This document shows positions 36,101 to 48,100 of a DNA stretch of 64,000 nucleotides, in pieces. This DNA is from Nautilus pompilius (lineage: Eukaryota; Mollusca; Cephalopoda; Nautilida; Nautilidae). Each line of letters begins with the position of its first letter. Position 1 is the first letter of the stretch. A model generated the notes under the pieces. It was not told the DNA's origin, made no database searches, and was given only the letters and a program-made list of their open reading frames with translations. The stretch is from contig JACATO010000308.1 of NCBI GenBank assembly GCA_018389105.1, positions 2,541,001 through 2,605,000 of the forward strand, in the 5' to 3' direction. The position numbers and the translations under genes are program-made.

Positions 36101-39100
36101 AATATTATAAAAAAGCATAACAGTTCTATATGAAAGTTGCAATACCAAAGCTTTCTTTATCTCCAGTTGTGTTGTTTGTGATGGCACACTATTTGAAAAA
36201 AGAAAAACTGATACTAATAGACTCTGTATCTATGTATAAACGGTAGTTTTAATTATTGCAAGTACTGGTTGGTATAAATATTGCATTCGAAATCAAACAG
36301 CATTTTTGTTTTTTAGACACCACAGGCCGGGTAGATACCATATTTCATTTGGGGACTGCGGGCCATGGGTTGCCGACCCCTGGTCTCCATCTTAAACTAA
36401 GATGTATGTATGTGGTAGAAATGGCTACCAAATATTTTGGGAGGGAAATATATTGACCCTTCCTGCAAGAGGCTGAGGTACTTAAATCTCCCAAATTATC
36501 TCTGAAATCAAAATAGACATTTTATTTATATTTATGGCTAACAAAAATACTGTTCCAGATGGCTTTTTATTTTTTTCAGGAAATAAAGTTTGATTTTAAA
36601 ATTCTTGACTGCAAAAACAATGAAAAGAGAAGGAAAACAAGATTGTGTGTTAGGTTTTGTTGTTTGAAGAGAACAGATTCTATTATATTTGTTCATATAT
36701 ACTCGTTCTGCAAGTGTTTGAATTAGAACTTACCTGTGAGACGGTCGGTCTTGCAGTGCAGCTAATTGCACATCTGTACATTCTTGATGTTTATAGTGTT
36801 ATGAAACCAGAGACGTGATGTGTGGCAAGATGAGTAGAGCATGTATATCTTTGGTTTGGCTCTCATATTATAGAACCTTTTTAATGCTTTTTTTTAAGTC
36901 AGGAGGGAGGAATTGTTGTGATTTTGTGTTTAGTGCATTAGGATGGAAATAAAGCTATAGCAAGAGATTTGTCACCTGCTAAATAAAAGATAAAACTGAA
37001 AATTACAAAAAAATCTTTTCAACAACAATGCACATGGTGCAAAAATTCCAATATATTAGAGAAACAGTTGTCACACATGAAAGAGATGCTTTGTCTGCAC
37101 TCTGGAGCCTGAGACCTGGTATCTTATCTAATTTGTTCTAAAAGGTGCATATTGAATATACAAGTAGCTGCTCCAAGCAATGCTGCACTGTGCTGCATTA
37201 ACCAGATGAAAATTAAAATCAGTGGCTGGCTGTGGATTTATGAGGCAGCTGTCTGATAATTTACCAAGTGATTTTTGATACACATAGCAGACCAATTCAT
37301 AAAGCTGATAGATGTGGGATTCTGTTCTCATCAATGCCTGGCATTCAGCAACAATCCATCAGTTATAGTGTTTTTTGTTTATGTTTGCTTAAGTGTGTGT
37401 GCGTGTTGCTTTATTTCGAACCAACATTTTTGCTGTCTTGTTGAAATGTTTTTATGCTTTAGGGAATTTGTAATAATTTTAAAATCAAAATGTGCAATTA
37501 TTTTTATTCATTTTATAATTTGTATGTAGCCAAAGAAAGCGTATCTTGTACTTCAAGATGGCAGCCGATATCCAGGCTATTCCTTTGGAGATGAGAGGTC
37601 TGCTGCAGGAGAAGTAGTGTTCAACACAGGCTTAGTTGGGTAAATAGTAGCACTTTATTTGAATAATTTTAATGATGTGCAGTCTCAAGAAACAGTTTAT
37701 TTTTTTTCTTGTCATGATCAGCTTTCTGGTTAATATGTCTATTAGTGTCACCCAGCTTTACGATAGGATCTGTGTGTGTATGCTATGGTATTATTAAAAA
37801 CAAATAGTGAATTAGCACAGCACACATTTAGAAGGTGAAAGCTGCTCGCTGTAGTCAAATAAATATAATCAACTGTCTCTGGCTTTAACCAGCTAATAAC
37901 CACTAGATGGTCAACATGATGTCTGCCTGTTAGAGAGAAATACTCTTTTTCGTTTGTTTTAACCACTAGTATATCAGTTTTTTTCTAAAGTGCCTATCTC
38001 ATTAAAATTGGAATCATGGGCAAAACGTAGGCTCTCACTAGTTGCAAGCTACTTCCAGCTAAACTTATGGATTTGTAAGCAACCTTAATTAAATTGTTTG
38101 AGTTTAACGCATTCTGATCCTGAAGCTTGTTGTTGAAATATTACAAATCGACCAGTGTTGATTTAAAGCAATGTTAAAGTTGTGATTATAAATGGTGAGT
38201 TGGTTAGCAACTGTTGTGAATTAATAATAGTTCATGCATTTATTATATATGTGTGTCAAATCAAGCTCATTATAAATTAGTATGTAAGCAACATCTTACT
38301 TGTAGTAATTTTCATTAGTATGCAAATGAGCAGTGCTCTCATTCTCATAGTAGAGACAAATAAAAGTAATTTCTGGTTTGGAAAATGTCTTTTATAAAAC
38401 TAAGAAATAAAAGAAGGATGGTTAAGAAACAAAATGATTTTAAGAGTTAGTATTGTTTATTTAATTTTACCTTATCTGCTAACAACTTGTTTTTAACATT
38501 TTTGCTGAATCAGTTAATTAGCAACAGTTGCAAGTTTCCTTACAGCAGCAAATGGGTGTTTATCTGTAGTAAGTTACTGCAGGTAGCCCGTCCGCGGATG
38601 TGGGTGGGTGGCTGTCTGGTCTTCCCCACTCTACTAAAAGTATGGTGGTTGCTGTAAGGGTGGCAGTTCCTACATTATAAATAAGTTCATGCACTCAGGT
38701 GTTTGCACATAATAGCTGAATGGCTGGCTGTCTCTGGATACAAAGGATGGGCAACCATTATTATTATTGTTGTTGTTGTTGTTGTTGTAACACCCTGTCT
38801 AGTTTAGCCATGCCAGCTGGTGCTTTTTCTTCAAAGAATAACTGCAGTAAGTCTCGAATTAAAATTTAATAAAAATTCTTTCAAAGGTTGGTTAAGAAAT
38901 GTTGTAAGGTTTTTAAGGATTACACTGATCAACAAATTAAACATTTTTATTTGTCTTTTCAAAGAAAGTATGGGTCCCTCTTAAAACTGGCTGTGCTGAG
39001 TTCACTAAAAGTGCCCAGTTTTGTACAGTACAGTTTTTGAGAAATGAAAAAATAAAATCTACAAAACTGAATTTTACTTGCTACTTGAAGTATAAAAATA

Positions 39101-42100
39101 TAAAGCACACAAATATATAAACAGGAAACATGAAAAAGCATATAAAATTTCTATATATTTATGAAATGTGAACATGTAAATACTGTATAAATCAATGATA
39201 ACATAAATGCAAGAAAAAAGAGTAAGTTATATCTAGGAAAAAAATTGTTCTATTCTATTTTTCTTTTTATTTGATGTCAGTTGTTGAAGAAGCCAGCAGT
39301 AGTTACCCATTGCTGGGGTACAGAAATATCCTGATGGAAGCTCTCTCCATCTTCATTGCTAACAGCACAGATTTTTAGGCAAAAAATCTGAATGGGAATG
39401 TAAGGAGTGAATCTTTAGCAACATTCAGCAGCCTGTTTTTGTAATTATCCATAAACTTTGACACCAACACCTCATAATCCTCTGCCTTTGTGTTTCCCAA
39501 GCATCCTCTTACGACTTTCTTAATGACTACCAGGCAGCTAATCCAATATTAGACAGCCTTTTGTCAAGAGACGGATCCTTTAGAATCTCTCAAACCTGTG
39601 GTCTTGTAGAAATCTCTTCTTTCAGCTTTGCATCACTGGTTTTTAGGAACTCGGCCTTAAGATGGTCAAAACCCTCTTTTTCATTGTCTGAAGCCTTGAC
39701 AGAGTTTTTAATTATGCCCAGTTTTGTCTGTAGAGGAAGAAGAAAACTTTATTCGGATTGACTGGTGGATGCTTAACGTTACTTCTGAATTCCCTCGGAG
39801 GCCTCTGCTTTACCAAATGGTGCTGCGCTGTTCAGTTGTGTGGCTGTTCCAGAGGCAAGAAAAAAAACAACAAAGTGGAAACATTATGTCTTTCAAATTA
39901 TTAAATTTTTCAGTTATGGTTCCTGTACTTGATGGCATTGAGAAGGATAGCCATACTTTCATGAGTGTTTTTCATAAATGTCATCTGAGACTGAGTGTCT
40001 GTCTGTCTTCAGTTGGTAGCATATTTTCTTCACGCTCTTATTATCCCCAAGTTTCTGTCATGAGGAACTGGCCGAACAGCAGAAGGCACATTAGCATATT
40101 GGATACTATGCTGTTTCTAGAAAAGAATCCAGCAATATTTGTGCGACAAAAGTAGCAGTCACATCTGTGATGCTCCAGCTCTCTCCACACCATTGGGATA
40201 GCAAAAGGCATTGGATTGCATTTTGCTCTTGGTCATAGCTTGAGATTCAATGCACATAAAACTTAATGGACAAGAGCCATCACCAGTTTTGCAACTGAAA
40301 TAAAGGTGATAGGCAGTCTTTGAGTAGCGACATGGTCTTTCATTGTGATGTTGTGAATCATAACGAAGAGAGTCTGCATTATTGATAACTACAGATACTA
40401 TTTTGGTGCATAATTCAAATCTGTGAAGAGACAAAGGCAGACAAGATTAAAATATGGAATAAAACAAGTTAATCAGCATACATTGCATATACTGTATATG
40501 TTTACATGCATATAATTATGATTGCATGTATCTTGAAAACCATACATAACGCATATAAGCCAATATAGTTTATTTGATGCAATAATATAATATCCGTTTA
40601 CAGTTTTTACTCAGGAGGCAAAATCTTTGTTAACCAGTGATACTTGTACTTTGTAAATTTATTGTTATTTGTTTTTAATTCTATTGACTTTGAAAAATAT
40701 TTCCATTTCTTTATGGAAACCTCTCATATTTCTTACCATGTGCTATGCATATATCACCCTTTACTGAAAATAATCCAGAGCTTGTGTTGTTGCCATTTGG
40801 ATTCCCATTGGCTGTAGTCAGATCAGGTAAGGTGGTTATATTTTAGCATAACCTATTTTCTATTTCTACCACAATTAGCTGTGACAGACATGCAGAGTTA
40901 CAGATAGTTATCTAAAGATGACAGGTTCACGCACAGTATGTGATGGTTGGCAGTTTGAGGAATTGAACATGATACTAAACAGAGACAGTAAGAGAAAGGA
41001 ATTAATTTAGTTATATAACATTTCAGATATATAAAATTGTTTTTTGGGACGCCCTGTATACAACACTGTGGTATTATAAAACTGATATTCTATGTCTAAA
41101 AAGATGCATTCCGACCCCCTAAAGTGTTTTGTTGTTTTCAGAAGACTTTCAGGATGCTTTTGGTTCATTGTCAAGAATGCATCCTTCAACAATTACATCA
41201 CCAACTTAAAAAATGTAAACAAATGCTAATTCATTTTTTATCTGTGCCAGACTTCATGTGATTTCATCACTGGAAGAATTCATTACTTCATGCATTTCTC
41301 TGTGTTTGGAATGACTTTTGTAGACTGGTTCACTGCTTTTAACTTTTTGCTGATACACAGATTTATTTCATTTCATTTCAATTGTAATTTATTTATTTAT
41401 GTATTTTAGGTAATTTAGTTGCTGATTATTTTTGGAATAAGTTTGTTTCAGTATTTCTCATGACTTCAGATGGAGGAGGTCCAGTCTGATTTGAACATAC
41501 GACACGTTAATACAAGTTTATTAAGAGAGTAAACGGATTCTTGCTTTTCTACAGATCACTCAGAACGAATCCACTTTTAAATCATTGCCAATAGGATGTA
41601 AGTTTATTGTTGTTTCTTGTCTGGGTTTTAAACCAGTCTTTTAATTATTATAAATATTGGCACAGCTGAGAACAATGGGGTGTGTTGTAAGCAATACATG
41701 GAAAACAAAGAGTTGTTAAATAGAGCTTGGCTAGACCGGCAAGGGTTGTGTGAGTACAACCAGTCAGACTCATCTACTGTCTACTCAAAACTGGTTTCAT
41801 TTAAAAGCAGAAGTTTGGCAAATAAACCTGTTATCAATGTAACTAGAACACAATATACTAAAACCTTGTGGATGCTTTAGTAAGCAGGTAGAGAAGTATA
41901 GATTTCCCCTCTAGTCTCTCTCTTTTTTTCTAATACATTGATTGTAGTTCTGTTTGACAGAGTAGGGGAGCATACAGCCCCCTTTCAAGATAGGAAGAAT
42001 AAATAAAAAGCAACACTGGTATAAAATAGAAATAAAAATATGGTGTTGAAGAGGAAGCATCTATGACAAAGAGAAAAATCTGTTTGCCTGCAGTATGAAC

Positions 42101-45100
42101 TAGTATTATACAACAATGTAAATGCTTGATTAGTAACTAAGATGTAGCAGTTTATTATAGTATTCAACATTTCCAGGAGATAAGAGAATAGCCTTTTGTT
42201 AATTTAGGATTTTGCTTAATGTATAAGATTAGCTTACATCTAATTTCATACTTTATTACTGGTTTTGAAATACATTTAACTTGTTCACTACCATGAGCCA
42301 CCGTCTGCAGCTAGCTCTTCTATTTACCACTTGTGCCTTGTGAGCCATTCTCACCAGCTCTACATCATCATCGCAGAGATTAACAGCTGATTGGCTATAC
42401 AGGTATCGATTGGTGATGATAAGGAAGTTATCTGAGGCTTAGTGTAGCCATTACTCAAAACAAAAGGCATTCTGTAATTAATCTGGACATAGCATGGCCA
42501 TTAACTCAATAGTGAAAGAGTTAAGATTAAAGAAGTACAAACATGAATGAAGTAGAATGTTTTATCTTGATAATCTCTGAAATTGGAATCTCTATTTTAT
42601 CTATTCAGAAAAAACTGAACAAGTTTTTACACAGCGATGTCTCTCATCACCAATTTAACTTTCAACAAAACATAATTCATGTTTCAGTTCTGCCTGAGTT
42701 TACCTGGGATTTGTGGGGATTAAGTGCTTTATTATACAGCTGGGTCTGGCATGTCCACCAGTTGGAAATGACATTTGATCTCCATGATAGAGGAATAGAC
42801 TTCTGACCATTAATGTCTATCTTGCAAACAATTTACATCTAGGTTAGTGAGGATGAAGTACTTAAATTATCTATCACTTGTTCTAAAACTAGATAATCCT
42901 CCATACTGCCAGGCACCTAACGTTAGTTCATACATTTACTGGTGGCTCCAACAGCCATGGCTGCCAGACCTGGATGCTTTCTTTTCTTAGTCAGTAGTTT
43001 TTATGAATGTGAACAATTCTACACTGTGAATTTTAAATCAAACTTTTTTTTAAAAGTTTTGTTGCATTTTGTTGAAATATTTAATAACACAAAGCTGAAA
43101 ACTACTGAAATGTATTATTGTTCTAATTTCTTTTGCTTTTGGAAGCTTTCTTCATCACACACATTTTAAATAAAGTTTTCTTGGTTATTTTTTGTTAGCA
43201 AATAACCATTTGCACAATAACTACCATTAGGGTGGAATTAAACAGTTGTTTTCTTCTTCTCAGTTATCCCGAAGCATTGACAGATCCCAGTTACAGAGGT
43301 CAAATTTTGACCTTGACCTACCCAATTGTAGGAAATTATGGAGTTCCAGATACACATGCCAAAGATGAACATGGACTCATGTTGAATGTGGAATCAGAAA
43401 GAATACATGTGAGTAAAATGGTTAATGTGTTTTACTGAGTGAGAGCTAGCAGTGAGAATATACTAAAATAACATTGCCATAAATGGCGTCCAGCCTTTCC
43501 CCAGGTTACATTTAAACAACATCCCTACTATCATGGAGAGAAAAGAGAAACTAGAATTTTTAATGATGTACATGTTCCAATTTATAAATAAATAAAATAT
43601 TTGCAAATATTTTTTAATAAAAGCTTTATTGTAACTTCTATTTTATGTTCTTAGTAATATTATTGTTTTACTATTTTTGTTGTTGTTTTCTATCCTTTAA
43701 TTTACTGGAATGTTTATACATATGGTGAATAAATTTGAAGATACACACATACAGTGAATCTTTTCTTATCCAAAATAACTTTTCACTTTTTTTCACTCAG
43801 TAGATATTTTTGGTTAATAAAAACTACAATTTTATTAGATGGTTAGGTACATTTTGTTAAAGTTTTTTGAAATATAAGGAAAAGGTACAATGTATGCATA
43901 AATAATAAATAATTTCAAATTTGAGATTATTGAAAACAAAACATTTAGAATATTAAATGTGTTTATAGTGCCTTAAAAGAACTGTTCATCTCTCTACTAT
44001 GAAAACTCAATAGTATAACCTATATCTAACTTGTATAGCTTATATCTATGTTTGAAATAACACATCTGAATTTTCTACATTATCTTAGATATAAAATACT
44101 GAATTAAAGTATGATTATTTTCCTCTGGTGGTCACGTGACCTACATCAGCTAATGGTGCTACATCATTTCTCTACTCTGGCTGCATTGCTTTTATACCAC
44201 GTGAAACAAATACAAGTGACAAAAAAGTGTTCAGGATGAAATTTCTTGAGAATTAGATCAGCCAACTGAAATAATTTGGTAAACCAGTTCTGTTATTTGA
44301 AAATTTCCAGCTCTCTTTAATTTCTGATCTGTTGACCAAAATTTTATTTTTAATTTTAGTCTCTGGAATATTTTGGTTTTGAGAATTTTGGTTAAGAAAG
44401 GGTTTACTGTATATATATATACACACACACGTACATTGTTGGAAATAATTATGGAAGCACATACAGGGTGTGCACAAATAAGGAGTAATTGCAACTGAGA
44501 TACATATACAAAAGACAAAATGGATACTTGCATAATGCATTAACATTTGGTATGTGAGCTCTTTGCTTTGTATATAGTATGACACCTTGTTTTCATGCTC
44601 CCTTAAAGGTTTTAAATGTGTGACTGTGGAATGTTGTTCCAAATATCCTGTAGTACTTTTCATTATTCATCAAAGGTGTCTGGTTACTGTTTGACTTTCT
44701 CAGTAGCCTTATAACCTGATATAGTCTTATGTCTACATCAGGATTTTGTGCAGGCCAAGGAAGCATCTTTGTAAGTGTTCCAGCAGCAGCTTTACCTTCC
44801 AGATAGTTTTCCACCATATTGGCTGTATGCTTGGGGTCATTGTCATGTTGGAAGATGAATCCTTGCCCATGGCATAATGGATGAGAACTTTCCTGTACTT
44901 GTTGGCAGACAGTGTTTCTTTGATTTTATGCATATCTCTGATACCCATGTCTGATACATAGCCCTGCACTTGTACTGATCCACCCTCACAGCTCACTCTA
45001 GTTGTTGTACACTTTACTGTTATACTAAACAAACTGCTGTTGCTTATTGTCAAACAGTTCAAACTTAGACTCATTGGTAAAGGGCATCTTCTTCTAGGTT

Positions 45101-48100
45101 TGTCCATCTAAACTGTTCATTTCTGCTGCCCATTTCAGCCTTTTTTGGTTGCCTCTTCTCAGCAAAGGTTTGTGGGTAGCTACACATCCATTGAGACGAC
45201 TTCGCACAAATGTGTATCTTTCTCTTGAAGAAACATTAACACCCATACTTATATAGCTAGATCATTAGCAAGACCTATCATGTAGAGAACATACTCTTGG
45301 GTACTTAACATTACTTTTGGAAAGTTTAAGTTTTCTTCCTCAAATGCTTCCGTCGTCAACAATGCCAGTTTTGTGTATCCTTAGAATCTTGCATACAGCT
45401 CTTTCTAAACATGAAGTTGGGCTGTAATCTGCCACATTGTGTAGTATTCACCATACATTCACCCTCTACAAGGATATTACTGCCTATAGTTATAATCTTT
45501 CTGCAGGCACTGTCTGATTGATAGAATGACAATCAGTCTCAGTGTACTATATCAACTCATGACTGTATTATGGAGCATTTTGTTTTCGCACATGTGATAC
45601 AATTCTATCACACGTTACTATATCCACTTTTTCCTGTTTTTAGAATTATTTCTAATACTGTTTGTGTGTGTGTGTGTGTGTGTGTAGATATACATACATA
45701 CGCAATGGATCTGCATGAGGCATAATACTATGTGCCAGAAGCAGTTAATTAGAGTGCAAGGATAACAGTAAATGATGAAGGCAGATGATTGGGGTGGATG
45801 GAATGTGCCTTCTAGGTTATTACCTTCCAGGTCATGTTCATGCCAGCAGTCGGTCTGACAACAGCTGCCCTGCACAGCTCTACATTAGACACTCAATTCT
45901 ATTTGAACCACTGTATTAGGTGACATTCATCTTACTTTAAAGACATGTATAGCATTAACTATGCAGACTTTTTTCAGAAAAGAAAGCTAAAAAATATGTA
46001 GGAGTGTGTTACAAGTGCAGTGATGTGGTATGTAAATGTTATGGAAAACCTGTAGGTATTTTTGGCTATAAAGAACAATTGTGATCTTACAGAGTTTAAC
46101 ATCACAGAATTTGAAGCTCTCAAAAGCATTGTATAAAAGATTCCTGTTTTATTTTTGTGTTATGCTGACATTCAGCTAAATATTGAGTAGGTGAGAAACG
46201 ACAAATAAACATGGATGTTGATGTTACCTCAGCTGACAAGTGACATGGGAACAGATGCTAAATTGTTTGAGAATCCCCAATAACATTAAAAATTACAAAT
46301 ATAAGACTTATCTAAAGATTTGACAGTTTTGTTGTTGTTTTTTTACTCTTATTTAGTCAAACTTTTGATTTCTTTTATTCATTTTATCATTTCGGCCATT
46401 ACATATTATAACGTAAGATTTGATTTTTGTCCATAACTGTTCAGCTTGTACTTACCTTGCTGATCTTTTTAAATAAACTGAAACATTGCATGGCTGGAAT
46501 TGTATGTTCATGTAAGAGAATAACTCTTGTATAATTTACAGTTGTACAAAGTGTGTGTGTGTGTGTAATTATGCCGTTGTTTTTGTTTTTTATCTCCCAT
46601 CCAAGGTGTCTGGTCTGATTGTTCAAGATTACTCCCACCATTACAGTCACTGGAATTCAGTGAAGTCCTTGTCCAAATGGCTGAAGGAGGACAACATCCC
46701 AGCTCTCTATGGAATAGACACAAGGTTGATCACAAAGAAAATCCGAGATATGGTTATTAGCATCCTTAATAATCTTATTTTCCCAGATAAGAATAGAAAG
46801 ATATCCTTGCTATCAGCTTATTTTTTATAAATGAAATGGAATGGATTGTCTTTTCTTTCTGTTTCTCTTCTGCTCTAGCAAAGATTGAAGGAGATCAGAA
46901 AATTTCTGTCATCTACTGATTAAGCCAGAACGCATTTAAAATAAACTAAGTTTCAAAAACTAGGAATTAAGGCATTGAGTTTTGTTTAATATCTGATAGC
47001 ATGTCTTCTCAACTATAACCGATGCATTTTCAGTCGTCTTTTTTTCTTTCCCCCCTTTCTTTGAGTTCAGTACTCCATGCCTCTGACATAACCAGCTATG
47101 GTAAGCACTCCCATCCCCAGCTGTTTATAATTCTAAAAAATCACATCTTTCTGTGGTATTTCGCTACCACGAGATTTGACTGTTACTTTTTAGAAAAAAG
47201 ATCATCTGTTTTTCTTTCTTTCTTCTTTTTTTTTAAAAAACCAACCACAAAAAAACAATCAACAATGATTAGGGTACAATTTTGGGAAAGATAGAGTTTG
47301 ATGACCATCCGGTTGACTTCATTGATCCTAACCTGAGAAATCTTTTGTTGGAGTTATCTACAAAGGTAAAAAGAAATATATCTTTTTTCTTTGTTGTTGG
47401 TCGTATATTTCTGTATGCTGTTGTTTCTCTTAATTTCAAATGTAAACGGTATCTTGTCAATAGATTTCCCAATTGCCAACCATTTGTAAAAGATGAGCAA
47501 CAACCACCGCCATATAAAGGCTAGTAAAGCTTGATTAGAGCTCAGGCTATACAACTTGAGTCTTACCTCTGAACTGTAGCTAATTTCCACAGGCTGGCTC
47601 AGTCTCACTTATTCCAGTCAAAAACAGGTTTGTTTTAGATTGTTTTTTTAGTTCTAACAAAATTTTCTCTGGAGGACTAATTATTTTTCTAGAATCATTT
47701 TATTGTAGTGAGAAAGATCCAGTGTTCATGATGCTGTTATTATTTCATTATGTTTCAGGAAGTAAAAATCTATGGTCAAGGGAATCCTCTGAAGATTACA
47801 GCTGTGGACTGTGGTATTAAGCACAACATGATCAGGAGTCTTATCAAGGTTTGTCCTTAATGTAGAGATTTTAATCAGATTTTCACACTCATTCAAACTG
47901 TTTTGTTCTCTTTACTGAAATATTCTAACACAGGTTTTGAATTACATGTATAGCTCCATGGCAAAATAAGGGGCAATAAGTAGCCATTTATTTTCAAAAA
48001 GATTTTTTTGTTTTTGCACCGTCAGAGAGGAGCAGAAGTAAAACTGGTGCCCTGGAACTATGACTACACCAACGAAGATTATGATGGCTTGTTTATCTCA

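Larger units (their letters stand above)
37640..43263 (+). other. CPS intron, 5.6 kb
   Basis: Donor GTAAAT at 37640, acceptor TTCTCAG ending 43263. It carries an ATT/GTT microsatellite at 38757-38789, a transposon-ORF relic (39260-40440) and a piggyBac-like MITE (42276-42524). The moderately GC-rich stretch at 38585-38830 may be another repeat, but I cannot name it. At 41049-41058 GGGACGCCCTGTA looks like a lone mariner terminus without a partner. Confidence 0.6.

Noticed and set aside
38585-38830. Possible additional SINE
   Set aside because: Less AT-rich than its surroundings, but I could not align it to the four SINE copies or find box A/B words.
41040-41060. Mariner-like terminus (GGGACGCCCTGTA)
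   Set aside because: No inverted partner and no transposase coding nearby, so it is not supported as an element.
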